The notes beneath the pieces were generated by a model, which did no database searches, was not told the DNA's origin, and worked only from the letters and a program-made list of their open reading frames with translations. A stretch of DNA of 64,000 nt from Echinometra lucunter (lineage: Eukaryota > Echinodermata > Echinoidea > Camarodonta > Echinometridae), in contig CM057162.1 of NCBI GenBank assembly GCA_029962745.1, forward strand, positions 8,191,080 through 8,255,079, read 5' to 3'. The position numbers and the translations under genes are program-made. Below are positions 37,549 through 48,045 of the stretch, piece after piece. Numbering within the stretch: position 1 is the first letter of the stretch; each line of letters begins with the position of its first letter.

Positions 37549-38458
37549 CTGAAACTGAACCAAGATAAGACCGAGCTTGTAGTGTTTGCCTAAAAACCCA
37601 TCAGCGTCTGTTCTGAGACTTCAAACTTACTCTAAACGATAACACAGAGTTGAAGCCCTCACCGCATCTTCACATCCTTGGAGTCATCTTTGACAATCCC
37701 TTGCTTCTGGATGATCATGTTTCAAATGTTGTTAGGACTGTTAAATTTCACATCCGCAACGTAAGCAGGATCAGGAAATGCCTAGATGAAAGCACTGCCC
37801 ATGCTGCCGTTCGTGCCCTGGTCCTGTCATGCCTTGATTATTGCCACAGTCTACTTTACGGTACTACAACTATCCATCGTCTTCAGTTGCTTCTGAACCA
37901 TTCTGCACGCCTTATCTTTTGTCAGCCCAAGAGCACACACACCGCACCTCTACTGAACACTCTTCACTGGCTACCTATACAGCAAAGACTCCAGTTTAAG
38001 ACTGCTGCACTTGTATTTAAGTCGCTAAACGGGCTGTCTCCCTCATATCTGTCTGATCTTATTCATGTGAAACACTCCAGTTATAATCGAAGGTCAAACA
38101 CCAGTATAGTAATCCAAATTCAAATATGTCGGACCAATGCTGGCAAGCGGGCATTCGTAGCACGGTAGTCACTGCTCAAAAAACATGGAACAATCTACCC
38201 AACTCTATGAAGAATGCAGGTTCACTTAGTATGTTTAAGAAAAATCTAAAAACACATCTTTTCTGTTAATATCTGCTTGTCCACATTCATCCTTTTGTAC
38301 ATGTATAAGTTATCATTAGTCAACTTCATTTAACTTCTTTATGTTACTCTTAATATTACAAATAAGTTTATGTTTTGTATCATTGTTAATGTTTTTCATC
38401 TGTATTAAAGAGCTTTGTATCTCCTGTAAGAAAAGGGACTATAGAAATTATTATTTAA
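37549..38458 (+). mobile_element. 3' end of an L2/CR1-type LINE (reverse transcriptase C-terminus)
   Basis: Translation gives the familiar C-terminal reverse-transcriptase region: LNQDKTELVVF, LGVIFDNPLLLDDHV, CLDYCHSLLYG, LLNTLHWLPIQQRLQFKTAA and LNGLSPSYLSDLI, then (after a -1/+2 shift near 38165) TWNNLPNSMKNAGSLSMFKK and a stop at about 38268. The 3' tail ends GGGACTATAGAAATTATTATTT. It is 5'-truncated and frameshifted at least twice, so not active. Confidence 0.88.
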
Positions 38459-38790
38459 AGTCATGGGGAGTTTCTTCAATAAGGGATATAATATTCAAAA
38501 AATTTCTCAATCTTTTTCTTTAAATGTTCTGAAACATGCAGTGTTTGTCTGCAAACATGAAAATATGACAACCATTTTTTGTCCTTGTCAGCATAGAAAA
38601 AAATCTTACATTCTAAGAAAGTTCTCTCTTGCTAATGTTTGCTAATTCATTACATAAGTTTGTCTAACTTCAGCAAGTGTGATTTGACAAAATTTTGAAA
38701 ATCCAAACATTCCCCCCCCCCCCCTTCTTCAAAATTGTCTAGCATCACCCTTGGACATGTCCCAGCACAAAAAATTGTAGGCAAACTTAC
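38459..38790. other. Sequence downstream of the Death-domain exon
   Basis: AT-rich, with a poly-C run at 38710. If the Death-domain gene continues, this is its intron. No exon was recognised here. Confidence 0.4.
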
Positions 38791-39080
38791 GTGGACGTCC
38801 TGGTCTGTTGAACGTCATGGTGAGTTTCTTCACGTAAATGGAACCACCACCCCTCCTGACCCCACCATTGTCGCGCCACGCCTTTATCATCTGGAAGAAG
38901 GCATCCTGAAGGCGTGGGTATTTCTTCCGATAGTTTGCCAGTTCCTGAGAGTTATAGCCCAGATCGTCGCCGATGCAAGGCCAGTCAGCTTCGGTGTATT
39001 GCCTGGATTTAATCCGTAGGTCAATATCCGTCATTTGGTCTGTCAGCAGTTCAGTGTCCCGAGAGCCATCAGACTTTGGA
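38791..39080 (-). CDS. Death-domain exon of the 2A-leader gene
   Basis: A 290-nt internal exon on the minus strand, with acceptor TTTAACTTTCTTTAG and donor GTAAGTTTGCC. Its first base completes the codon split at the end of the leader exon. Residues about 70-127 of the joined product read YTEADWPCIGDDLGYNSQEL, then NYRKKYPRLQDAFFQMIKAW, then RDNGGVRRGG. This fits the Death-domain pattern (Trp opening helix 1/2, the LG turn, the LLxxW-like FQMIKAW helix). The exon ends in phase 1, so more protein must follow. I found no partner exon at lower coordinates. A NACHT domain on a large exon would have been visible and is absent from the window. Confidence 0.78.
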
Positions 39081-40029
39081 CTAAAGAAAGTTAAAAATCA
39101 ACTTGTTTTCTCAATTTACATAAGTTAATAATTCTTCCTTTTCCTTCATTTTTTTTTTTTCTTCAATAATAAAAAAAAGATGTATAAAGAAAATAATTCT
39201 TTTTTTTGGGGGGGGGGGGGGGGGAGGTACAGGAATAGAAGGTAAACAGACCCACAGATCATTATGCATTTTCTAAGACAGTCTGGACATCGTTAGTGAC
39301 TCCTCCAGAAGAGTAACATTCTAAAGCCCAGTTCAGACAAGATGCATTAAACCAAAAACCTGCTGAAACAAAAGATCTTGTGTGAATGAATACCTAGAGG
39401 GCCATACCTTTAATAAGGGGTAAAAATAAAAACCTAACGCTCAATAATAAATCAAAAGCCTGATCCCTTAAATCTATGCGTTTCATAATACAGAACGAAT
39501 TAAGCGTATCACTCATCTCAATTTATTCTGCTGCAGGATATTATTTCTTTCTTTCTCTTTGCTTATTTTTTCATGATTTACCACAAAAAAAAAAAAAAAA
39601 AAACCTAAAAAGATGTAAAGAGTGCACTGCACATTAAGCCGCAGCGTTTTCATTAACCAACAAATCTGTCATTAGTCAATAGATAGATTTGCAAGTTTAT
39701 ATTAACATTAATTCCATACACACAAACAACTGAATATGTTTGGGACTTGTCATCTCCCTCCCCACAATTTTCTTCTCCCCCCCCCCCCCCCATTTCAACA
39801 CTCGCAATTCATTTATGCATGAAATGGTCCTCATTGTGCCATGATGTCCTTTTGAGAATCTTTGTTTTTCTGCTTCATGTCTGAATGGGCTTGGAGGTCC
39901 GACTTACGCTCTGGAAACGCGCACCGATGCAACTGTACCAGGCAACTTGGGCCTAGGGCCAGGGTTGAGCTCCACATCTCCAGAGAGGATGAGAAGGATG
40001 GGCAATGTGAACAGTTTCATGACATCCAT
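38791..40029 (-). CDS. Two-exon 5' part of a gene: 2A-type signal leader plus Death domain
   Basis: Exons 39908-40029 and 38791-39080 join with an 827-bp intron, splice phase 2, giving 137 residues before the next donor. Residues 1-16 are a short hydrophobic leader, 17-25 the 2A motif, 26-68 a basic, Pro-rich linker, and 70-127 a Death domain. In sea urchins, 2A-like signal sequences have been described at the N-termini of NOD-like receptors; there the leader either directs export or is released by ribosome skipping, giving two fates for the downstream protein. Here the rest of the receptor is not seen, so it could be a truncated relative, a short Death adaptor, or a gene with distant exons. 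The 2A/Death join is an inference from matching splice signals and phase. Confidence 0.72.
39081..39907. other. Intron between leader and Death-domain exons
   Basis: AT-rich, with poly-G (39207-39224), poly-A (39584-39603) and poly-C (39777-39791) runs. No other feature seen. Confidence 0.55.
39908..40029 (-). CDS. Leader exon with canonical 2A ribosome-skipping motif
   Basis: From the ATG at 40029 the exon reads MDVMKLFTLPILLILS, then GDVELNPGP (residues 17-25), then RPKLPGTVASVRVSR, up to the donor GC|GTAAGTC at 39907/39906. DVELNPGP fits the 2A consensus D-V/I-E-x-N-P-G-P exactly; skipping would occur between Gly24 and Pro25. The preceding Leu/Ile-rich stretch looks like a signal sequence. 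A second in-frame ATG at 40020 is an alternative start. A short out-of-frame upstream ATG overlaps the start. The exon is too short to stand out as an open frame. Confidence 0.82.
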
Positions 40030-40492
40030 GCTGCTTTCATATGCAGAGCAATGGATGCACTCCCACACACGGCAACCTCTTCAAAGTCAATTCAGCTGAA
40101 TGATTAAAAGAAGTAAATACCAGATAAGTTACACATGGCAAATTAACAAACACAAAATGCTTTTTATACATGTACCTAGATCCCGTACTTGCACCATATG
40201 TCCCACATCCTGTACGACCCTCTCCGGGATGCCCTTTTATCCTGTATTGCAAACTTGCTGATGAAATAATGGAATATTTAGCAAAAAAACTACATGCATA
40301 CATGTAATGTAAAAAGAAGCATGCAGAAGCAGAAAATTGTCATATTTTGGGGGCTCACTTGCTTCACTCACTTGCTAGGTTTGGAAAGTAGAATGTTTTT
40401 CTGGGGAAACAGCACATTCCTCTAGCTAAAGTACAAAGTACAATAATTTACTCAACAGTCACTCATGAGCTGGGATTATTATACATGTACAT

Positions 40493-41371
40493 TAGGGCTG
40501 TAAATTTAGCACCATGTTCAGGTTCAGTTCGGTTCGGCAGAGTTCGGCACTTTTATTTCTGAATTTTGGTTCGGTTCGGGGTTCGGCATTACAGTATAAA
40601 AATACAAAAGGGTGAGCATCAATAACAAATGACCACCAGAACCCTCTCTATCTTTACTGCTCTTGGAAGTCACTGTTTCTTATAAAAAATAGTTACTGCA
40701 TTTATTGCAAGATTCTTTGTTATATTTTATTTTTTCTGAATGAAAGGGAAAGATACATGTAATTTTCATATACTGATTAATAGAAAACAAGAGAAAATTT
40801 TTTAAAAATCGAAATAAAGGAAAGGAACGAAAATATTAAAAGAAATTATCAATAAAGCAGTGTTTTTCTATTTTTTTATTTTTAGAAATATTTGTTTAGT
40901 ATTATGATTGATCATGATTGTTAATCGATTATAACCTCATTATGATCAATTACAATTGAGAGTATCTTCGGGCATACTTTGAAGCTTTAAACATGATTTT
41001 GGGGGAAACAACTAGAATTCATGGTGCCAAATATTATGAAATTTATCAGAATCAAAGGAAAAGGAGACACAAGCTGTATTAAGTGCTTTTCTATCTTTTA
41101 TTTAAGAAAAACTTTTAGAAGATGAATTAAAAGAAATAAATGTATGTATTAATAAATGTATGTATTAATTTTTTAATAAAGCAAAGGTGTATCTCCCATT
41201 TAGCATAATAAATTCAGGACAAGGTCTTCATCGAGGGCTGAATCAATGATCCTGTGTTATAAACTGCCGAACTTCCGAACTTGGCCTTTGAGTTCGGTTC
41301 GGTTCGGTCCTAATCGGAAGTGCCATGTATGGCGAACTTCCGTTCAGTGCGGCGGTTCGGTAACAGCCCTA
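40493..41371. mobile_element. hAT-type non-autonomous element with perfect 8-bp target duplication
   Basis: Ends TAGGGCTGT and ACAGCCCTA are inverted and flanked by ATGTACAT on both sides (40485-40492 and 41372-41379). Subterminal GTTCGGTTCGG repeats near the left end match CGGTTCGGTTCGG and CCGAAC repeats near the right, as in hAT transposase-binding regions. The 879-bp interior is AT-rich with no transposase frame. The target site is itself one of the abundant TACATGTA microsatellite tracts. Confidence 0.87.
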
Positions 41372-41998
41372 ATGTACATGTACCTATTATGATCCCTGTG
41401 CTCTGATGAATGGCTTGACATTTGATAATTTTGAAAGCGGATTCTTGAATTTTATAAGAAAAGGTGGAAATGACATCTCAAGACCATTAAAGTCCAACAT
41501 CACTGGAAGTACCCACTTCAGTACCTCTTTTCTAAATACATGAAAGAGGAGGCCACCAAAGGAATGGCAAAAGTCAGCTACAAATGGTGCATCCTCTCCC
41601 TGTTGATGTAGGCCTACCCTAAACCCATAAAAATTCTGACCTGCAGATCTTAAAGAGTGCCTGAGAAAGTGCCTATGTATTCTACACGTATGTATCATCA
41701 ATATGTTGAAAATATAATTTATACACTGTAGGCTTTAACATACATGTACATGTACATGTACATGTAACAAAGCTTTACTATGCATGAATCCCATGAGACC
41801 AGCATGTTTCATCCTTACAAAATACAAAATTATTTCACCATCAATCAAGTAATGAACATTCCCTCATTCATTTCAAAGAATACATGATTAGAATCAATTC
41901 AACAATATGCCTAATACATCCTCATGCACTGAAAAGATGAAATACATGTACAAGGAAAATAAAATTACATGTAAATGACCAATACAACAATCAAAGTC

Positions 41999-42215
41999 CT
42001 ATAAGTTCCCATGGGCTGGCATAATGAGGAGGGGTTTCTGCAGTGTAGACTGTAGTGAGTTAGTGACAGTATTATTGGTTTTTGGAGACGCCAATGAAGG
42101 CAATTCACAAAACTTGTCTCGCTCACGAAATTTATGTTTCTTCTTCTTCTTCATGGTAAGCTCACATCCTTCACTAGAAGTGAAGATTATTGTTTCTGCC
42201 TTGCCCTCTGGCCCT
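41999..42215 (-). CDS. Terminal exon of an unrecognised gene
   Basis: Minus-strand exon with acceptor TTGAGTTTATTTAG at 42216 and stop codon at 42001-41999. It encodes 71 residues: GPEGKAETIIFTSSEGCELT, then a Lys run and HKFRERDKFCELPSLASPKT, ending LLIMPAHGNL. The basic stretch (MKKKKKHKFRER) would serve as a nuclear or RNA/DNA-binding tail, which is inference only. It needs an upstream exon ending in phase 2. I could not identify one among 42216-50000. The family is not recognised. Confidence 0.5.
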
Positions 42216-42290
42216 CTAAATAAACTCAAGACCTAGGGACAGGCAAAGAAAGTCTTGTAGTCGTAGACCTACTTGAGAATCCAAAATGTG

Positions 42291-42448
42291 GTCCCCGTAA
42301 CACAAAGATTTGCAATCGCAAAGTTTTAACAGCCAATCAACACCATTGTTTCATGCGCATCTCGTTCAAAAAGGTGACCCTGGACCAATCAGAATGGTCG
42401 TTTTTGAATTTGCGATTGATCGCAAATCTTTGTGTTACGGGCCCCTGG
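42291..42448. mobile_element. Short inverted-repeat element with CCAAT motifs
   Basis: Termini CCCCGTAACACAAAGATTTG and CAAATCTTTGTGTTACGGGC form a near-perfect inverted repeat. The interior has CAGCCAATCAACA and ACCAATCAGAATGG. Confidence 0.8.
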
Positions 42449-42887
42449 TCACCTGTACTCAAACTGTTACTGTTAGTGTTACCAAAATTAGAAAATAAGT
42501 TAAGTTCGCACAGATTAGAAACTAGAAAGCAATCACCATGATCACAGATCATAATTCTGCCTTGTTACGACATGTTTCAGGCTTGTCATTACATTGCAGC
42601 TTCAGCATGCACTATGCACCAGCAAAGCAGCAGTGCCAGGGGCCGGGCCTTATCATATGCCCAGGGGGCGATATTTTTTTCAGCGACTTGACTGAAGAAT
42701 ATCTAGAATACTATCTATGACACTTGAATAATTCTATTGACTACATTACCGGTAAATAAATGCCATTTCATATCAAAATTTAAATGAATTTCAAAGGTGA
42801 AAATGGAAGTTAACTCTTAGTTTTATTGACAGAATAAACACCATTATTACCAAAAATTAAGGGGAAAAAAGAAAAAAAGAAAAAGAA

Positions 42888-43187
42888 CGGGTCCAGAGCG
42901 AGATTCGATCGCTCGACCTCAAGATCCAGTCATAGGCAGACTCTAGTCCGTACGCGTAATAATAAGGCAGTGTATACAGCCACACGCGTGTCTTTACCAT
43001 ACGGCCACACGTATGTGTATCCACAGCAATGACACGAGGACACAGCCACACTTGTCTAAATTCCCTCTTTGTATACTCTGTGCCGAGGCACTATCGCTAG
43101 CGCATTGCACAAGCGATGTGTACATTCATGCGACAGTGTGTTGCAACTTGCAAAACTTTGATCGTCACGAAGGTTTTATCTCTTGAA
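42888..43187 (-). repeat. Dispersed repeat (GAGATAAAACCTTCGTGACG family), copy 2, with tRNA-like tail
   Basis: On the minus strand, 43187 to 42960 matches 30476-30740. It runs into a segment (42960-42888) with GATCGAATC between complementary GAGCGA and TCGCTC, resembling a tRNA T-arm/B-box. That suggests a SINE-like end, but no convincing A-box is seen. Confidence 0.6.
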
Positions 43188-43279
43188 TTGCACCAACAGT
43201 CTGACACACAAACAATATTTTTACTTCATAATTGTCACCTGCTTGCCCATCAGGTGAGAATGAAGTGAAAATAAGTGTA

Positions 43280-43372
43280 GTCGAGAGATAAAACCTTCGT
43301 GACGATCAAAGTTTTGCAAGTTGCAACACAAAATGTTGTATGAATACACGTCGCTTGTGCAGTGCATACACA
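43280..43372 (+). repeat. Dispersed repeat of the same family, copy 3 (partial)
   Basis: GAGATAAAACCTTCGTGACG through TCGCTTGTGCAGTGCATACA. It faces copy 2 head to head across about 90 bp. Confidence 0.7.
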
Positions 43373-44010
43373 ACATGTACTATGCACTTATACATGTACA
43401 ACCTTATCTGAGATAAGCTTTTTCTCCATAGTATTAAAGGCAAGGTCCACCCCAGAAATTTCACTGTTTTAATAAAAGGAGTTAAATTTGAACAGCATTT
43501 TAAAAAGAAATGAGCAAAATCAGTCCAAGAATAAGAAAATTACACTCATTTACATTTTCTAGTAAATTACTCTCGGCTCTGCAAATTGGCAACACTGATG
43601 ACATCATACACAAGCAGCTCTCCATTCACTTTGTACATGAAATTTCACATTTTCTCAAATGTCTTGATACAAATTTTCTAACCCCCATAGTCCATGTATA
43701 TTCAGAAGAATTGCTTTTTACATAATTGATTCCCAAATTTGTGGCATATCAAGAGTTGAACTTGTCCCTGATTCAGATAATCTAGCAAATTTTTAAAAAT
43801 TAAATCCTGCTTAGGGCAATTTTGTTGTGTTTTTTACTGCTGCAAAGGTGAATGTTCGCCACAGTCCAATATACGTTTAATTTAATAATAAAAGGTAAAT
43901 AAGCCAACACAGACAGTGACAAGTAACACTTAACAGAATTGAATGCAAAAAAAAAAAGAGCGCTGTAAAACATTGTATCGTGCATTTATTGCTAGATCTA
44001 TTCTTACTGA

Positions 44011-45362
44011 CGCTAATTAATGCACTTTCGTATCGAAGGGACCAAGCCTGACGGAATAAAGCACACAGTCGAACACACCACCGTGCTTAGACTGAAGAAT
44101 TCTGTCTCTAACAGTCGTCGTTAGCCTCATATTCTGGTAGGGTCGGCACTCCTCCTTTATAGAGACAGAAGCGCCCCATAGGCTTTTGTATGCAATCTCC
44201 GCTGACCTGGATCAGGTCAGCTATATGCCGCTAAGCAAGCCGCGAAAATTTGTATTTTCTAATTGTTTTTCACATGTTTCATCATTAAAAAACTGTCCAT
44301 ATATGTCATAGTGGGTATAGCTTACCGATTTGATGCTTATATTCCTTTTAACTCTCCATTTTCAGGTAAATCCAGGGTCCTAACGTTAGGTCCTCTCGGT
44401 TGAAAATCTTGCAGCAGCCAACCTCTATCTCTGTTCGCCTCTGCGCTTTTCGCAGGGAGATCAGCGAATTTGCGACTCGCATTTCAACCGTATATTAACG
44501 AGCGACCAATACGAAACAACAACAACAAAAACACCGTTCGTACGTATATGGCCAAACGTACGTGGTCGATCGTTTGAATACGGCCGGTTGAAATGCAAGG
44601 AGTAGCAAATTCGCTGATCTCCCTGCGAAAAGCGCGGAGGCAAACAGAGATAGAGGTTGGCTGCTGCAAGATTTTCAACCGAGAGGACCTAACGTTAGGA
44701 CCCTGGAGGCTGGATTTACCTGAAAATGAGAGTTAAAAGGACTCTAACATAAAATCGGTAAGCTACATTGTATAGGTCTACTCTGTAGTGTATAATGATA
44801 TTTTTATATTCATGAATAAAGGGGGAAAACCGCTGATTCGAGGTAGTTTTTCATTGTCGTGCCCACGACAATGAGATTGCATGCGCAACACACTAGGGCG
44901 CTTCTATCTCTAAAAAGGAGGTGTGCCGACCCTACCAAAATACGAGGCTAACGACGACTGTTAGAGACAGAACACTTCGGTCTAATACCCTCTATGACAT
45001 ATACTAGACTCTACAGAGTTTTTTAATGATGAAAGTGAAACATGTGAAAAACAATTAGAAAATACGAATTTTCGCGGCTTGCTTAGCCTTAGATCTAGAA
45101 ATAGGAGCCTTAGCGGCTTATCGCTGACCTGATCCAGGTCAGCGGAGATTGCATACAAAAGTCTATGGAGCGCTTCTGTCTCTATAAAGGAGGAGTGCCG
45201 ATCCTACCAGAATACGAGGCTAACGACGACTGTGACTCGAGTGTTACTGTTAGTGTTACCGTTACTTGACACAGAATTCTTCGGTCGTTACACCATGCTG
45301 TGCATGTACGCACCAGCAGCGCTTTCATGTCAGTGACTCAGATACGAAAGTGCAGATTAGCG
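44011..45362. repeat. Large fold-back structure (~1.35 kb) with nested inverted arms
   Basis: The outermost arms are 44011-44034 and 45341-45362. Middle arms 44097-44295 and about 45000-45235 share AGTCGTCGTTAGCCTC, GTCGGCACTCCTCCTTTATA, TGCAATCTCCGCTGACCTG and GCAAGCCGCGAAAATT. Inner arms 44324-44485 and 44582-44762 share CCTAACGTTAGG, CTTGCAGCAGCCAACCTCTA and GGGAGATCAGCGAATTTGC. A third partial copy of the middle-arm motif (about 44870-44985) interrupts the right side. No coding capacity. It resembles Foldback-type or composite MITE structures. Confidence 0.82.
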
Positions 45363-45377
45363 CCGTCTTAGGCAAGA

Positions 45378-45471
45378 GTTCCTTTTGCGACAGCCACCCA
45401 ACATGCCCAACATGCAAGGTGTGCTTTATTCCGTTAGCAATTTGGGTGGCTGTCGCAAAAGGAACTCTTTC
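45378..45471. repeat. 94-bp hairpin abutting the fold-back
   Basis: AGTTCCTTTTGCGACAGCCA with CCCA (45380-45403) recurs inverted at 45446-45470, separated by about 42 bp. The loop's GTGTGCTTTATTCC matches inverted GGAATAAAGCACAC at 44055-44068, which ties this hairpin to the left flank of the large fold-back. Confidence 0.8.
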
Positions 45472-47607
45472 CCCGTCTTACTTCTCCAGGTCTACGTTTT
45501 TTCAGCATTTTTGTCATAAGGATTACACGAGCCATCACCCATTCTGTGCCACAGATAAGAGCCCGGAGGGCAAAGCTGGCACAGCACTGCCACAGGCCCG
45601 GACCCAGGCCAGGGCACGGCCAGCCCTGGCCAGGCATTGACTAGGCGAGTGTGCCATCATTCGGACCCAGAATCACTCATTTTGTCTCGCAAATTCCTAA
45701 ATCTAAGTTTCAGTTCCTCACCAACACTGCAATATCACACCTGTCTCGCGTGATACTTATGTCACCATGCAACATCAATTCAAAGCTTGCTCATAAAGGC
45801 AGCGATTTAAAAGAAAAATATTGGAATTGAGTCCAAGCAAGATTGACATGCCAATTCTTAATTCACATGATTGTATGGTTAGACAAGAGAGCTAGAGAGG
45901 GCGGTAGACTACCGTCCGCAGAGTGGATTTATAAATCCACTCTGACCGACCGGTACTCAAATTTTGCAACAACCTGTACCTGTTATAGGCTATAAATTGT
46001 TTGTGCAATGTGCATGGTAATGCTTTATTTTTTAAAATAATAAAACAAAAAATGAAACCCAAAAAAAAAATCATCTTCAACATCGTCATAGTACAGGGGC
46101 GGCGCTACGGGGGGGGGGGGGGGGGGGCAGGTGGTCAGCCTCCATGATTTTTCAAGTTAAAAAGAAGAAGAAATAGAAGAAGAAAGAGTATATGACAAAG
46201 AGAGGGCATGGACATGCTTATGCAACTATTTGTGCATTTAAAATGTAAATAAAGTCACTAGTGGGTCATCCTCCAGGGGCGTATAGATACGGGGTGGAGG
46301 GGCTGGGGGGCCCCCCATAAATATTGTGTGCCCCCAGGGGCCCCCCCCCCCCACAAAAATCATGAGGTAGAAAAAGAAAAAAAGATCTGAAAATAAAGCC
46401 CAAGTATCTTACTATCAGCAGGCAAAAAAGGGTAAAACAATACCGAAGTGGGACAGAAAGGTAAAAAAAGAAATGTAGACTTTTGTAAGTGAGGATTTCA
46501 AAATTTTCTTGCTCGCTTCGCTTGCTCTTCATATTTAGAAGTAGGATGGTTTGAGACAGCATGGACCAGCGAGATAACGGTATACCCTATTTGGTAGAGT
46601 GGTGACCAAATATAGGTTTACCATTCAAAAAAAATTATAGGTCCAAACTGTATTTTGACGACAAAATAAAGAGTGGTTATTTTGGCTCGCTCGCAAAATA
46701 GAAAATGCTATGTGGGGGGGGGGGGGTGCTTGTGTTGTGTGCGTGTGTGTATCTGCCAAATTTCGGGTGCCCCTCTACAAATTTCCAAGGCTCCCCGGTG
46801 CCCCCTACTGAAAAAAATCCTAGCTACGCCAATCATCCCCTCCCCCAATACAATGGCGCCGTTCCTGTTATAGTATATTCATTATTTACAAGAAGATGAT
46901 GGATTAAAAAAAAAGATTACTACCAAGCAAGATTTTTTTTTTTTTTTAATTGCTGTACAAAATATGGGTGCTTTCCAGTAACAATAATTTTCCGACAGAT
47001 ACGCACAGGGCCTGATGGCCCTTTGATATCAAAACCCTTTTTACTGCGGTGAATCACGTATGGTAAAGAGCTTAATTGCAAATACTGTCATCATTCTCAG
47101 ACCCGGGGAGTGGGGTGTAACATAAAGAGATACAATCAACAAGTTTCAAGTCTCAAGTTTCAAATTTTATGACATAAATCCATACATATTCGATTATTCT
47201 CAATTTTCACAGAATTCAACAAAAATTTTACAAAATATAACAGAAAAGAAAAAGTATAGCATAGATAACAGGCCAGGATTTGCACAAAAATATAACAGAA
47301 TACATGCATAACAAAATATAGATAAAACAACATTTTCAGTGTATAACAAAAACTTGAAATTATTAAAGGGGAAAAAGTTAACACCAACAGGACGTCTATC
47401 CGGGAGCCGGGTCCGGGAGGCGCTAAATCCAGACCCGTCTATTTCAAACTCAACCTATAGCAAAAATCAAGGTCCTTTGAAAAATAAATTGACTGGAGCA
47501 AGTACCAACATCAGTGTCATCAGCATGATCATTCTCTTTAGTACATGTTTTGCCATAGACTTACGATTGATATCAATCCAAGATTGACTGTACTTTGTTA
47601 TGTTATC
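45472..47607. other. Non-coding stretch with palindrome and poly-G/C runs
   Basis: It contains a perfect 24-bp palindrome at 45920-45943 (centre TTTATAAA), long poly-G near 46110 and 46715, a GGGGCC-rich patch near 46300-46350, and an AT-rich ACAAAATATAACAG-type tract at 47165-47345. The minus-strand frame at 45434-45637 ends at a possible donor (GGAGAA|GTAAGA) but has no other support. Confidence 0.45.
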
Positions 47608-47788
47608 CAGGGCCCAGGGTACGTGCCGTTGCATAAAAACTTAAAATTTGCTCTTATAGTAACTTCGCCATCAATGGGAACTACCATGGTAACGTTGCTC
47701 ACAGCCAATCAAAATCTAGTATTCCATGAAAGTTACCTTTGATGGTAAAGTAACTATGATAGCAAGTTTTTATGCAACGGCACCCAGG
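47608..47788. mobile_element. Short inverted-repeat element with CCAAT motif
   Basis: Sister of 25916-26075: GTGCCGTTGCATAAAAACTT and AAGTTTTTATGCAACGGCAC are perfect inverted ends. CTACCATGGTAACGTTGCTC and ACAGCCAATCAAAATC lie in the interior. Confidence 0.82.
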
Positions 47789-48045
47789 TCTGAGAGATGT
47801 ACCACCCCATTAAGATGAAAGTGAGATGGTCATGACTACCCCCCCCCCCCCCCCTCCCGGCCAAGTAGGCCACCTATAGCATGCAGCGATTAATTTGGGG
47901 AAGCCTAGAATCAACTACCAGTTAGACCACATGGGTTCCAATTGAGCAAAACCAGTTGAAGTGTTACTAGCTGACCCTGAACTTTTGACACGGACCCGTG
48001 CGGCACGGGTGTAACTGTTTTGAGCAATGGTTTTCAGTACTCTCT

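Noticed and set aside
45434..45637. First exon of a minus-strand gene ending at GGAGAA|GTAAGA
   Set aside because: Composition is repetitive (Gly/Pro/Leu from GGCCAGGGC), there is no partner exon of matching phase, and it abuts a hairpin.
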